A DNA stretch of 64,000 nt. Origin: Paraburkholderia caribensis. Lineage in GTDB: Bacteria > Pseudomonadota > Gammaproteobacteria > Burkholderiales > Burkholderiaceae. The notes below the pieces were generated by a model that worked only from the letters and a program-made list of their open reading frames with translations, was not told the origin of the DNA and made no database searches. Shown piece after piece: positions 8,953 to 18,176 of this stretch. A program made the translations under genes and the position numbers. The stretch spans positions 3,038,001-3,102,000 of the forward strand of contig NZ_CP026101.1 of assembly GCF_002902945.1 (NCBI RefSeq), given 5' to 3'. Position 1 is the first letter of the stretch. Each line of letters starts with the position of its first letter.

Positions 8953-9708
8953 CTACTTATTCGCAGCGATCCGCTGCTCAATATGCTGCGCTCGCGCCGC
9001 CGACGCCGGATGCGAACTCAACATACTCGACTTCCCGCCATCAAGCTTGGCCAGCTTATTGAACGCAGTGACGAGCCCAGCCGGGTCCTGCCCTTTCTTC
9101 TTCTGGATATCGAACGAATAATCGTCCGCCGCCGTTTCCTGCGATTGCGAGAACTGCGCATTAATCAGCTTCTCGGAAAAATCCCCAAGCTGCGACGACG
9201 AGATCGCGGCCGTAACGCCGCCCGTCGACGATGCCACCGACCGCAGCGCCGACGTCGCATACGCCACCTGCATCGCCTTCTTCGTGTGACCAAGCGCAAC
9301 GTGACCCATCTCGTGACCGACGACGCCGCGCACCTCGTCGTCCGTCATCATGTCCATCAGGCCGCTATAGACGCGCACGCAGCCGTTCGCCATCGCCCAC
9401 GCGTTGACGTCCTTCGTGAGGTAAACCTTGTAGTTGACGGGCACGCCATTGATGTTGTCGCCGAGCTGCGCCGCGATCTTGTTCAGGCGCTTCGTGTACG
9501 GGCTGCTCGCCGGCGCAATCTTGTTTTCCGCGTCAAGCTGCGCGCACGACTTGTCGGACAGCGTGCGCACGTCGGTGTCCGTCAGCGATGCAGCCTGCAC
9601 GGCCTGCGTGCCGGACTGAACAAGGGTGTTGGGATCAAGGCTCATCCCCGAACAGGCGGCAAGCACAGCACACGCGGCAGCAGCAAGAGCAACGCGGATC
9701 GTTTTCAT
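8953..9708 (-). CDS. M48 family metalloprotease, lipoprotein
   Basis: 251-residue peptidase with a lipoprotein signal MKTIRVALAAAACAVLAACS; the lipobox LAAC puts lipidation at about residue 19. The zinc motif HEMGHVALGH (HExxH) lies near the middle, and a downstream QSQETAADDYSFD supplies the third ligand (Glu of ExxxD). This fits the LoiP/YcaL group of periplasmic or outer-membrane-attached proteases involved in envelope quality control. I chose the ATG at 9708 over the upstream frame because it begins the signal peptide. Its substrate is unknown. Confidence 0.92.
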   Translation of the reverse strand: MKTIRVALAAAACAVLAACSGMSLDPNTLVQSGTQAVQAASLTDTDVRTLSDKSCAQLDAENKIAPASSPYTKRLNKIAAQLGDNINGVPVNYKVYLTKDVNAWAMANGCVRVYSGLMDMMTDDEVRGVVGHEMGHVALGHTKKAMQVAYATSALRSVASSTGGVTAAISSSQLGDFSEKLINAQFSQSQETAADDYSFDIQKKKGQDPAGLVTAFNKLAKLDGGKSSMLSSHPASAARAQHIEQRIAANK

Positions 9709-9829
9709 GACGAACGTCCCTGTGATGATGTTATGGATAGTCGTGCGAGAGCACGAGCGCCCCGCCGGATACCGCAAACAAACGCGAACGAACACGCCGC
9801 AGCGGTTTCATCCGGACGGACGCCCAAAG

Positions 9830-9861
9830 AAAAAGCGCCCGCGACAGGCAAGCGCTTTTTT
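9830..9861 (-). terminator. Rho-independent terminator after gst
   Basis: AAAAAGCGC at 9830-9838 pairs with GCGCTTTTT at 9852-9860, with runs of T on both strands. It lies downstream of the GST gene. Confidence 0.6.
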
Positions 9862-9971
9862 AACATATCGAAAGGTATTTTCGCGGAAAATGAAAGCTTC
9901 GCTAACTCTTCATCCTGCCGAAGCGACGCTCGAACAGCGCGTCGATGCGCGGTGAATCGGGCAGGCGCGGA

Positions 9972-10580
9972 TCAGGTCAAAACGGTGTCGATGAACGACT
10001 GACGCTGCGACAGCTTCTGATGGTGCTTGTCGAGATTCGGATGCTGCTCGCGCCAGTCGAGTTGCGGCATGCGGAAGTCCAGATAGCCCAGCGCACAGCC
10101 GACGGCCACGTCGGCGAGCGTGTAGTGATTGCCCGCGCACCAGGCTTTCGCGGCAAGACCTTGCGCCATCGCGATCAGGCCGTCGTCGATCTTGTGACGT
10201 TGACGCGCGACCCACGATTCGCTGCGATGCGCTTCTTCACGCAGCACGCCTTCGAGGCGGATCAGCACGGCGGCGTCCATGATGCCGTCCGCCAGCGCTT
10301 CCCAGCAGCGCACTTCGACCCGCTCGCGGCCCGACTGCGGCACGAGCTTGCACACGGGCGACAGCGTGTCGACGTACTCGCAGATGACGCGCGAATCGAA
10401 CACGGCCGCGCCGTCTTCCATCACGAGACACGGCACCTTGCCGATCGGGTTGTACTCGTGGATGGCCGTGTCGTCGGCCCAGACGTTTTCGAGTTCGAGC
10501 TTGTAGTCGATTTTCTTTTCGGCGAGCACGATCCGCGCCTTGCGGACAAATGGGCTCGACAGCGAACCGATGAGTTTCAT
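9972..10580 (-). CDS. Glutathione S-transferase family protein
   Basis: 202-residue cytosolic GST. The N-terminal thioredoxin-like domain starts MKLIGSLSSPFVRKARIVLA, where the SSPFVRK region holds the active-site Ser as in YibF-like GSTs. The glutathione-binding NPIGKVPCLV and DSRVICEYVD (with the Ser/Asp pair) follow, and the all-helical C-terminal domain contains YTLADVAVGCALGYLDFR. The start at 10580 is the ATG that opens the fold; the frame stays open for another 3 kb upstream as an antisense shadow of pepP and the ubiH-type gene. A TATACT -10-like hexamer lies at 10612-10617. Confidence 0.92.
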   Translation of the reverse strand: MKLIGSLSSPFVRKARIVLAEKKIDYKLELENVWADDTAIHEYNPIGKVPCLVMEDGAAVFDSRVICEYVDTLSPVCKLVPQSGRERVEVRCWEALADGIMDAAVLIRLEGVLREEAHRSESWVARQRHKIDDGLIAMAQGLAAKAWCAGNHYTLADVAVGCALGYLDFRMPQLDWREQHPNLDKHHQKLSQRQSFIDTVLT

Positions 10581-10961
10581 TACATCCTGCCTTGGATTGA
10601 AATTGGGCGAAAGTATAAGTGCGCCGGCGGGCGCCGGAAGCTTTTCCGTGCGCTGCGCGCCGCGCTTCGCCCCGCCGGCGCGCCGGGTTGTTGACAGATT
10701 GCAACAATGCCGGGCAGGCGCGGGGCCGTCTACCTGGCCTGATAGCCAAGGCGTCGCACGACGCGTTCGCCGAAGCGCCCCGCGTGTATCCCGACCCGCG
10801 TCAGGCGATTCCATGCGCCGCCGGATTGCCCGCCGCGCGCGGCCACGGGCGACCCGGAAGCGTTTCCCGTTGGGCGATACAATCGCAACATTGCCGCGCG
10901 GCGACCGGCCTTGCCCGCGGCGCCGCCCTCCACCACGCACGATGAACCGCCGACCGCACTC
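10581..10961. other. Intergenic region between gst and pepP
   Basis: 380 bp between divergent genes. I see only possible -10 boxes: TATACT (minus, 10612-10617) toward gst and TACAAT (plus, 10878-10883) toward pepP, neither with a good -35. No conserved gene is visible. Confidence 0.4.
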
Positions 10962-12362
10962 ATGACCGATCTGACTCCGGCAACCGATATCTACCGTCAG
11001 CGCCGCGCGCGCGTACTCGATGCGCTGCGCGTCACGGGCGGCGGCGTCGCAATCGTCCCGACCGCGCCCGAAGTGCTGCGCAACCGCGACGCCGATTATC
11101 CGTACCGGCACGACAGCTATTTCTACTATCTGACGGGCTTCACCGAACCGGAAGCGATGCTCGTGCTCGACGCGAGCGCGAAGCAGGACGAGCCTGCGGC
11201 GATCCTGTTCTGCCGCGCGAAGAACGCGGAGCGCGAGACGTGGGAAGGCTTCCGCTTCGGCCCCGAAGGCGCGCGCGAAGCCTTCGGCTTCGACGCGGCC
11301 TTCGCCTTCGAAGAGATCGACACGCAGTTGCCGCGCATCATCGCCGACAAGCCGGCGCTGCACTACGCGCTCGGCGCATCCGAACAGTTCGACGGCAAGG
11401 TGCGCCAGTGGCTCGACGCGGTGCGCATGCAAGGCAGAAGCGGCGTGCTCGCGCCGTCGGCGGTGCATGATCTGATGCCGCTGCTCGACGAAATGCGCCT
11501 CGTGAAGGACGACCACGAACTCGCGATCATGCGCCGCGCCGCCGCGATCTCCGCGCAGGCGCACCGGCAGGCGATGGCAGCATGCCGCCCCGGCGTGCGC
11601 GAATACGAACTCGAAGCCGAACTGCTGTACACGTTCCGCAAGCACGGCGCGCAGGCGCCGGCGTATGGCTCGATCGTGGCCGCGGGCGCGAACGCGTGCG
11701 TGCTGCATTACCCGGCCGGCAACGCAGCCGCGCAGGACGGCGATCTGATCCTGATCGACGCCGCGTGCGAGCTCGACGGCTACGCCTCCGACATCACGCG
11801 CACCTTCCCCGCAAGCGGCCGCTTCACGCCCGCGCAGCGCGAGCTCTACGACATCGTACTGGCGGCACAGCAGGCTGCGATCGACGCGACCAAACCGGGC
11901 GCGACCTTCGACGCGCCGCATCAGGCCGCCGTGCGCGTGCTCGCGCAAGGACTGCTCGACACGGGCATTCTCAGTCGCGATCTGTTCGCGGGCGTCGACG
12001 AGGTGGTCGACGAGCGAGCGTATGCGCGTTTCTACATGCATCGCACGGGGCATTGGCTCGGCATGGACGTCCACGACGTGGGCGACTATCGCGAGCGCGG
12101 CGCGCCCGCCGACGAAACCGGCGCGCTGCCCTGGCGCACGCTGAAGCCCGGCATGACGCTGACCATCGAGCCGGGCCTTTATATCCGCGCCGCTGATGAC
12201 GTACCCGAAAAGTACTGGAACATCGGCATCCGCATCGAGGACGACGCGATCGTCACAGCCACCGGCTGCGAGCTGATCACGCGCGACGTACCCGTCGACG
12301 CAGACGAAATCGAAGCGCTGATGCAGCACGCGCAACCCGCGCAGAAGGCCGGCGCGGCCTGA
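10962..12362 (+). CDS. pepP: Xaa-Pro aminopeptidase (aminopeptidase P)
   Basis: Cytoplasmic M24B peptidase that removes the N-terminal residue before proline; 466 residues. N-terminal AMP_N domain (YRQRRARVLDAL to LTGFTEPEAMLVL), then the pita-bread domain with all five metal ligands visible: Asp in LILIDAACEL, Asp in YASDITRTFP, His in HRTGHWLGMDVHD, Glu in TIEPGLY and Glu in IGIRIEDD. I chose the ATG at 10962 (MTDLTPATDIYRQRR) over an upstream one at 10911. It sits 21 bp before the ubiH-type hydroxylase gene, the same order as pepP-ubiH in E. coli. Confidence 0.95.
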   Translation: MTDLTPATDIYRQRRARVLDALRVTGGGVAIVPTAPEVLRNRDADYPYRHDSYFYYLTGFTEPEAMLVLDASAKQDEPAAILFCRAKNAERETWEGFRFGPEGAREAFGFDAAFAFEEIDTQLPRIIADKPALHYALGASEQFDGKVRQWLDAVRMQGRSGVLAPSAVHDLMPLLDEMRLVKDDHELAIMRRAAAISAQAHRQAMAACRPGVREYELEAELLYTFRKHGAQAPAYGSIVAAGANACVLHYPAGNAAAQDGDLILIDAACELDGYASDITRTFPASGRFTPAQRELYDIVLAAQQAAIDATKPGATFDAPHQAAVRVLAQGLLDTGILSRDLFAGVDEVVDERAYARFYMHRTGHWLGMDVHDVGDYRERGAPADETGALPWRTLKPGMTLTIEPGLYIRAADDVPEKYWNIGIRIEDDAIVTATGCELITRDVPVDADEIEALMQHAQPAQKAGAA

Positions 12363-12383
12363 GCGCAAGGAACAGACAAGAAG

Positions 12384-13601
12384 ATGAGCGAAGTCCACCA
12401 GGCGGCCAACGCGCCCGCCCTCCCGTCGAGCGACCCGCCCTACGACTACGACGTGACGATCGTCGGCGCGGGGCCGGTCGGTCTTGCCCTCGCGGCTTGG
12501 CTCGCGCGGCGCAGCGCGACGCAAAAGCTGAGCGTGGCACTGATCGACGCGCGCGAGCCGGAAGATTCGGTTGCCGATCCGCGCGCGATCGCTGTATCGC
12601 ACGGCAGCCGGATGATTCTCGAGCCGCTCGCCTGGCCGTCCGATGCGACCGCGATCCAGCGCATTCACGTCTCGCAGCGCGGCCATTTCGGGCGCACGCT
12701 GATCGATCACTCGGAGCACGGCCTGCCCGCGCTCGGCTACGTGCTGCGTTATGGGTCGATCGTCCACGCGCTCGCCGGGACCGTGCGCTCGACGCCCGTC
12801 CACTGGTTCAAATCGACGAAAGCGCAGGCGCCGCAGCAACTCGAAGACGACGGCGTGCTGCTGCCCATCGAAAGCGCGCACGTCACGCGCACGCTGCGCA
12901 CGCGCATTCTGGTGAACGCCGAAGGCGGCCTGTTCGGCGAACAGCAGGCGGGTTCGGGCGAAACGCGCGACTACGGGCAAACCGCGCTGGTCGGCACTGT
13001 GACGCTGTCGTCGCCGCAGCCGCATGTCGCGTGGGAGCGCTTCACGCCGCAAGGTCCGATTGCGCTGCTGCCGACGGGCGGCGTGCGCGGCGCTGACTAC
13101 GCGCTGGTCTGGTGCTGCGCGCCGGAGCAAGCGGCGCGCCGCGCGCAATTGCCGGACGAAGCGTTTCTGCGCGAACTCGGTGCCGAGTTCGGCGACCGGA
13201 TGGGCCGTTTCGTGCAGATCAAGGGACGCGCGGCGTTCCCGCTCGGGCTGAATACCGTCGATACGCTCGTCAAGGGCAACGTCGTCGCAATCGGCAATGC
13301 GGCGCAGACGCTGCACCCCGTCGCCGGCCAGGGGCTGAATCTCGGCTTGCGGGACGCGCACGCGCTCGCCGACGCGCTCTCGCATTACGGCGCGACGCGT
13401 ACCGCGCTGATCGCGTTCGCGCAGCGCCGCGCGCTCGACCGCCGTATGACGATTGGCGCAACCGACACACTTGCGCGTCTCTTCACGATCGACTTTCCGC
13501 CGCTCGCGGCGCTGCGCGGTCTCGCCCTCACCGCGCTGGAATTCGTGCCGCCCGTCAAGACCGCGCTCGCGCGCCAGATGATGTTCGGCCAACGCCGCTA
13601 G
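12384..13601 (+). CDS. ubiH: UbiH/UbiF-type FAD-dependent ubiquinone hydroxylase
   Basis: 405-residue class A flavoprotein monooxygenase. The FAD-binding GXGXXG motif VTIVGAGPVGLALAAWLA is near residues 27-44. The second motif GNAAQTLHPVAGQGLNLGLRD (near 300-320) carries the DG/GD-type and ubiH-family signature. Such enzymes hydroxylate the aromatic ring in ubiquinone biosynthesis. Ring position (UbiH, UbiI or UbiF) cannot be fixed from sequence; the symbol rests on the pepP-ubiH order. The first 20 or so residues are a loose N-terminal extension, so a start further in is possible. Confidence 0.85.
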   Translation: MSEVHQAANAPALPSSDPPYDYDVTIVGAGPVGLALAAWLARRSATQKLSVALIDAREPEDSVADPRAIAVSHGSRMILEPLAWPSDATAIQRIHVSQRGHFGRTLIDHSEHGLPALGYVLRYGSIVHALAGTVRSTPVHWFKSTKAQAPQQLEDDGVLLPIESAHVTRTLRTRILVNAEGGLFGEQQAGSGETRDYGQTALVGTVTLSSPQPHVAWERFTPQGPIALLPTGGVRGADYALVWCCAPEQAARRAQLPDEAFLRELGAEFGDRMGRFVQIKGRAAFPLGLNTVDTLVKGNVVAIGNAAQTLHPVAGQGLNLGLRDAHALADALSHYGATRTALIAFAQRRALDRRMTIGATDTLARLFTIDFPPLAALRGLALTALEFVPPVKTALARQMMFGQRR

Positions 13602-13620
13602 CGCGTCGCGACATCGCGTC

Positions 13621-13654
13621 AAAGTGGCCGCCGTTCTATGAGCGCGGCCACTTT
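13621..13654 (+). terminator. Terminator after the ubiH-type gene
   Basis: AAAGTGGCCGC at 13621-13631 pairs with GCGGCCACTTT at 13644-13654, 19 bp after the stop. The T residues lie in the stem, so termination strength is uncertain. Confidence 0.55.
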
Positions 13655-13796
13655 CATAGAAGATTTAATGAGTTACCTCAGACGCGGTTCGATCTGGGTC
13701 AGCGTGTTAACGCTAAAATAGCGGTTTTCCCTCGTATTTTGCGGTATGTGCGGTGCGCGATTTTCATGATCCTGGCGCACCCTACGCTCGCCGCCG

Positions 13797-14870
13797 ATGT
13801 TCGCCATGCCCACTCTCGGCTCCCACACTCTGCGTAACAACCTGTTCGTCGCCCCGATGGCAGGCGTCACCGACCGGCCGTTCCGCCAGCTCTGCAAGCG
13901 CATGGGTGCGGGCTATGCGGTGTCGGAGATGGTGGCGTCGAACGCGCAGTTGTGGAAGAGCGAAAAGACGATGCGCCGCGCCAATCACACGGGCGAGGTC
14001 GAGCCGATCGCGGTGCAGATCGCGGGCGCCGACCCGCAGATGATGGCCGAGGCCGCGCGCTACAACGTCGCGAACGGCGCGCAGATCATCGACATCAACA
14101 TGGGCTGCCCGGCCAAGAAGGTCTGCAACGTCGCGGCCGGTTCGGCGCTTTTGCAGAATGAGCCGCTCGTGCAGCGGATCGTCGAAGCCGTGGTGAATGC
14201 CGTGGGCGTCGGGCCCGATGCCGTGCCCGTCACGCTGAAAATCCGCACCGGCTGGGACCGTGACAACAAGAATGCGTTGACCATCGCGCGTCTGGCCGAA
14301 AACGCCGGCATTTCGATGCTGACGGTGCATGGCCGCACCCGCGCCGACCTGTATCACGGCGAAGCGGAGTACGAAACGATTGCCGCTGTGAAGGCCTCGG
14401 TGAACATTCCCGTGGTGGCGAACGGCGACATTACGTCGCCGCACAAGGCACGTGAAGTCCTTGCGGCGACGGGCGCGGACGCGATCATGATCGGCCGCGC
14501 GGCACAGGGGCGGCCGTGGCTGTTTCGCGAGATCGAACATTTCCTGCTGACGGGCGAGCTGATGGAAGCGCCGCGCATCGACGAGATCCAGCAGGTGATG
14601 AACGAGCACCTGGAAGATCACTACGCGTTCTACGGCGAATTTACGGGCGTTCGCACTGCGCGCAAGCACATCGGCTGGTACACTCGCGGCCTTTCTGGCG
14701 CCAACGTGTTCCGCCATCGTATGAATACGCTGGACACGACGCGCGAACAACTGCTCGCCGTCAATGAATTCTTCGACGCGCAAAAGGCGATTTCGGACCG
14801 CCTCGTGTACGTCGACAACGAAGTCAACAACAACGGTGAGCAGGACCAAACCGACCGACTAGCAGCATGA
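13797..14870 (+). CDS. dusB: tRNA-dihydrouridine synthase B
   Basis: FMN enzyme that reduces uridine to dihydrouridine in tRNA, 357 residues. Family landmarks: APMAGVTDRPFRQLCKRMG at the N-terminus, DINMGCPAKKVCNVAAGSAL (near residue 98, with the catalytic Cys in GCPAKKVCN), IRTGW, and TVHGRTRADLYHGEA. The phosphate-binding NGDIT and GADAIMIGRAAQGRPW follow. ATG at 13797 gives MFAMPTLGSHTL; the second ATG at 13806 (MPTLGSHTL) is an equally good start. Its stop overlaps the fis start by 4 bp (ATGA), so the two are co-transcribed. Confidence 0.95.
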   Translation: MFAMPTLGSHTLRNNLFVAPMAGVTDRPFRQLCKRMGAGYAVSEMVASNAQLWKSEKTMRRANHTGEVEPIAVQIAGADPQMMAEAARYNVANGAQIIDINMGCPAKKVCNVAAGSALLQNEPLVQRIVEAVVNAVGVGPDAVPVTLKIRTGWDRDNKNALTIARLAENAGISMLTVHGRTRADLYHGEAEYETIAAVKASVNIPVVANGDITSPHKAREVLAATGADAIMIGRAAQGRPWLFREIEHFLLTGELMEAPRIDEIQQVMNEHLEDHYAFYGEFTGVRTARKHIGWYTRGLSGANVFRHRMNTLDTTREQLLAVNEFFDAQKAISDRLVYVDNEVNNNGEQDQTDRLAA

Positions 14871-15100
14871 GCAAGCACAATATCGAACAATGTGTCCGCG
14901 ATAGCCTGGGGATGTACTTCCAGGATCTCGACGGCTCCAATCCGCACGACGTCTACGACATGGTGATTTCGTGCGTAGAAAAACCGTTGCTCGAGGTGGT
15001 GCTCGAGCAGGCCGGCGGCAATCAGTCGCTGGCAGCCGAGTATCTCGGCATCAACCGCAATACGCTGCGCAAGAAACTGCAACAGCACGGCCTGCTGTAG
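14867..15100 (+). CDS. fis: DNA-binding protein Fis
   Basis: 77-residue nucleoid protein. The C-terminal helix-turn-helix GGNQSLAAEYLGINRNTLRK (residues about 52-71) matches the Fis family; the N-terminal beta-hairpin arm of E. coli Fis is shorter here, as is usual in betaproteobacteria. Fis bends DNA and acts on rRNA promoters, recombination and chromosome topology. The dusB-fis coupling is conserved from gamma- to betaproteobacteria. purH follows after 43 bp. Confidence 0.95.
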   Translation: MSKHNIEQCVRDSLGMYFQDLDGSNPHDVYDMVISCVEKPLLEVVLEQAGGNQSLAAEYLGINRNTLRKKLQQHGLL

Positions 15101-15143
15101 TTTCGGCGCCCTGCCACGCCTTTCATCGGCTTTTGTTCTCATC

Positions 15144-16709
15144 ATGATCAAGCAAGCGCTCATCTCCGTTTCCGACAAGTCCGGCATCGTCGATTTCGCG
15201 AAATCGCTGTCCGACCTCGGCGTCAAGATCCTGTCGACGGGCGGCACCGCGAAACTTCTCGCGGACGCCGGCCTTCCCGTTACCGAAGTGGCCGACTACA
15301 CGGGCTTTCCGGAAATGCTGGATGGGCGCGTGAAGACGCTGCACCCGAAGGTACACGGCGGCATCCTCGCCCGCCGCGATCTGCCCGAGCATATGGCGGC
15401 GCTCGAAAAGCACGACATCCCGACCATCGACCTGCTCGTCGTGAACCTGTACCCGTTCGTGCAGACGATCTCGAAGGAAGAATGCTCGCTGGAAGACGCG
15501 ATCGAGAACATCGATATCGGCGGCCCGACCATGCTGCGTTCGGCAGCGAAGAATCATCGCGACGTGACCGTCGTGGTCGACCCGGCTGACTACGCGGCCG
15601 TGCTCGAAGAAATGCGCGCGAACGGCAACACGGTCGGCTACAAGACCAACTTCCGCCTGGCGACCAAGGTGTTCGCGCACACCGCGCAGTACGACGGCGC
15701 GATCACGAACTACCTGACGAGCCTCACGGAAGAACTGCAGCACCGCGATCGCAACACCTACCCGGCCACGTTGAACATGGCGTTCGACAAGGTGCAGGAC
15801 CTGCGCTACGGCGAGAACCCGCATCAGAGCGCCGCGTTCTATCGCGACATCGCGGTGCCGGCCGGCGCGCTCGCGAACTATCGCCAGTTGCAGGGCAAGG
15901 AACTGTCGTACAACAACATCGCCGATTCGGACGCGGCGTGGGAATGCGTGAAGACGTTCGACGCGCCTGCATGCGTCATCATCAAGCACGCAAACCCGTG
16001 CGGCGTGGCCGTCGGCGCGAACCCGCACGAAGCGTATTCGAAGGCGTTCCAGACTGACCCGACCTCGGCATTCGGCGGCATCATCGCATTCAATCGCGAA
16101 GTGGATGAGACGGCGGCGCAGGCTGTTGCGAAGCAGTTCGTCGAAGTGCTGATCGCGCCGTCGTTCAGCGACGCGGCCAAGCAGGTGTTCGCGGCCAAGC
16201 AGAACGTGCGTCTGCTCGAAATCGCACTGGGCGATGGCCATAACGCATTCGATCTGAAGCGCGTGGGCGGCGGTCTGCTCGTGCAATCGCTCGATGCGAA
16301 GAACGTGCAGCCGCACGAGCTGCGCGTCGTCACGAAGCGCCATCCGACGCCGAAGGAGATGGACGACCTGCTGTTCGCATGGCGCGTCGCGAAGTTCGTG
16401 AAGTCGAACGCGATCGTATTCTGCGCGAACGGCATGACGATGGGCGTCGGCGCGGGCCAGATGAGCCGCGTGGATTCGGCGCGCATCGCGAGCATCAAGG
16501 CGCAGAACGCGGGCCTGACGCTGTCGGGCACGGCTGTGGCGTCGGACGCGTTCTTCCCGTTCCGCGACGGTCTCGACGTGGTCGTCAACGCGGGCGCGAC
16601 CTGCGTGATCCAGCCCGGCGGCTCGATGCGCGACGACGAAGTAATCGCCGCCGCCGACGAGCACAACATCGCGATGGTCGTGACGGGCGTGCGCCACTTC
16701 CGCCACTGA
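15144..16709 (+). CDS. purH: Bifunctional AICAR formyltransferase / IMP cyclohydrolase
   Basis: 521-residue enzyme for the last two steps of purine synthesis. The N-terminal IMP cyclohydrolase domain includes SDKSGIVDFAKSL and RVKTLHPKVHGGILARRD; the C-terminal AICAR transformylase domain includes the K-H pair in CVIIKHANPCGVAVG (near 275-289) and SAFGGIIAFNREVD. The end, GGSMRDDEVIAAADEHNIAM followed by VVTGVRHFRH, is the typical family C-terminus. Full length, no disruption. It is followed by a strong terminator. Confidence 0.97.
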   Translation: MIKQALISVSDKSGIVDFAKSLSDLGVKILSTGGTAKLLADAGLPVTEVADYTGFPEMLDGRVKTLHPKVHGGILARRDLPEHMAALEKHDIPTIDLLVVNLYPFVQTISKEECSLEDAIENIDIGGPTMLRSAAKNHRDVTVVVDPADYAAVLEEMRANGNTVGYKTNFRLATKVFAHTAQYDGAITNYLTSLTEELQHRDRNTYPATLNMAFDKVQDLRYGENPHQSAAFYRDIAVPAGALANYRQLQGKELSYNNIADSDAAWECVKTFDAPACVIIKHANPCGVAVGANPHEAYSKAFQTDPTSAFGGIIAFNREVDETAAQAVAKQFVEVLIAPSFSDAAKQVFAAKQNVRLLEIALGDGHNAFDLKRVGGGLLVQSLDAKNVQPHELRVVTKRHPTPKEMDDLLFAWRVAKFVKSNAIVFCANGMTMGVGAGQMSRVDSARIASIKAQNAGLTLSGTAVASDAFFPFRDGLDVVVNAGATCVIQPGGSMRDDEVIAAADEHNIAMVVTGVRHFRH

Positions 16710-16730
16710 TCGGCTAACCTGCTTCTTCTG

Positions 16731-16766
16731 AAACGGCCCGGCGGTTGCGACTGCCGGGCCGTTTTG
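16731..16766 (+). terminator. Terminator after purH
   Basis: AAACGGCCCGGC pairs with GCCGGGCCGTTT, followed by TTGC; 21 bp after the purH stop. Confidence 0.8.
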
Positions 16767-16826
16767 CATTTCGCGTTTGACGTTGTGCCGTTGTAGTATC
16801 GCAGGCACTGAATAAGCACGGCACCT

Positions 16827-17369
16827 ATGAGAATTCTCGGCATCGACCCAGGCTTGCGCGTCACCGGTTTCGGCGTGATCGATCAGTCCGGCCACCAGCT
16901 GACTTACGTGACGAGCGGCGTCATCAAGACCGCCGATGCCGATCTGCCGACACGCCTGGGCACCATTTTCGAGGGCATCTCCACGCTGATCCGCCAACAT
17001 GCGCCGGACCAGTCCGCAATCGAAAAGGTGTTCGTGAACGTCAATCCGCAATCGACGCTGCTGCTGGGCCAGGCGCGCGGCGCCGCGATTTGCGGGCTGG
17101 TCGCGGGCGGCGTACCGGTTGCCGAGTACACCGCGTTGCAGTTGAAGCAGGCCGTGGTCGGCTACGGGCGCGCTACCAAGGAACAGATGCAGCAGATGGT
17201 CGTGCGGCTGTTGTGCCTGTCGGGCATCCCGTCCACCGACGCCGCCGATGCGCTCGGCATGGCGATCTGCCACGCGCACGGCGGCGGCACGTTGAGCACA
17301 CTGGGCGGCATCGCGCCGGCGCTCGCGAAGAAAGGCTTGCGGGTACGGCGCGGGCGGCTGATCGGCTAG
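16827..17369 (+). CDS. ruvC: Holliday junction resolvase RuvC
   Basis: 180-residue endonuclease that cuts Holliday junctions symmetrically. Catalytic acids are visible: Asp7 in RILGIDPGLRVTGFG, Glu in SAIEKVFVNVNPQST (near 67), and the Asp pair in PSTDAADALGMAICHAH (near 140). Works with RuvAB in recombination repair. It is separated from ruvA by a convergent LysE-type gene, so the usual ruvCAB run is interrupted here. Confidence 0.96.
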   Translation: MRILGIDPGLRVTGFGVIDQSGHQLTYVTSGVIKTADADLPTRLGTIFEGISTLIRQHAPDQSAIEKVFVNVNPQSTLLLGQARGAAICGLVAGGVPVAEYTALQLKQAVVGYGRATKEQMQQMVVRLLCLSGIPSTDAADALGMAICHAHGGGTLSTLGGIAPALAKKGLRVRRGRLIG

Positions 17370-17381
17370 ACGCCCTTAGCG

Positions 17382-18014
17382 TCAGCGCTGCCCCGCCAGT
17401 GCCAGCCGGCATGCCAGCCCTGCGAACACCGAGCCGAGCAAATACTGCGGCCAGCGCGAAGGGCGCTTGCCGCCGGTCAGTTTCCGGCTCAGCCGGCTGG
17501 CAAGCAGAATCACGCTGCCATTCACGAAGAAGCCGATCACATTGAGCACGGTGGCAAGCAGCATGATCTGCACGGCGACCGAGCCCGCCTCGGGTTTCAC
17601 GAACTGCGGGAACAATGCCAGCACGAACAGCGCAACCTTTGGATTGAGCAGGTTCGTGAACAACCCTTGCCTGAAAATTCTGCCGACGGGATAACGGCGC
17701 ATCGACGCATCGGGCGCCAGCATGGTGCCCTCCGAGCGAAACGTCTTCCACGCGAGAAAGAGCAGATAGGCCGCGCCCGTGAAGCGCACGACGTCGTAGG
17801 CCATCGGGGCGGCGAGAAAGAGCTGTGACAGGCCGAACGCGGCGGCAAGCGCATGGCAATACGTGCCGACCAGAATCCCGGCGAGCGACGCAAAACCCGC
17901 GGCCCTTCCCTGACTCACGCTGCGTGAGGCAATCAGCAACATATCGGGACCGGGCGTGGCGGTAAGCGCGAGACACGCGCCTGAGAACAGCGCGAGCGTG
18001 GTGAGACTGAGCAT
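17382..18014 (-). CDS. LysE/RhtB family amino-acid exporter
   Basis: 210-residue inner-membrane protein with about six hydrophobic segments. The family signature ALTATPGPDMLLIASRSVSQG is near residues 16-36, with the GILVGTYCH and LNPKVALFVLALFPQFV motifs typical of the RhtB branch. Members export small amino acids or homoserine lactones; the substrate here is unknown. It is wedged between ruvC and ruvA on the opposite strand and its stop is 12 bp from the ruvC stop, so the pair is convergent. Confidence 0.9.
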   Translation of the reverse strand: MLSLTTLALFSGACLALTATPGPDMLLIASRSVSQGRAAGFASLAGILVGTYCHALAAAFGLSQLFLAAPMAYDVVRFTGAAYLLFLAWKTFRSEGTMLAPDASMRRYPVGRIFRQGLFTNLLNPKVALFVLALFPQFVKPEAGSVAVQIMLLATVLNVIGFFVNGSVILLASRLSRKLTGGKRPSRWPQYLLGSVFAGLACRLALAGQR

Positions 18015-18176
18015 CGAAGACCCCTTTTGGTTTGTTACGCACGTCCAAAAGGGATCTCAGTTTAAGAACCAGAGGCGGCTGGGTCAATCGGCCGCTCCCC
18101 TGCTTCGTCAGAAGCGGCGCACGAAAGCCCGCTACGCTGCGCTACACTCGCGCTTTCTCTCTCGATAGAACCCGCC

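Noticed and set aside
9972..13622. Very long minus-strand open frame (over 1200 codons) across gst, pepP and ubiH-type gene
   Set aside because: Only its last 202 codons are a real gene (GST). The rest is antisense to two well-recognised genes and is Arg/Ala/His-rich, the usual shadow in high-G/C DNA.
17370..18176. Gene loss or inversion within ruvCAB
   Set aside because: The LysE-type gene between ruvC and ruvA is intact and ruv genes are complete; this is a simple gene insertion of a kind seen in other Burkholderiaceae, not a defect.
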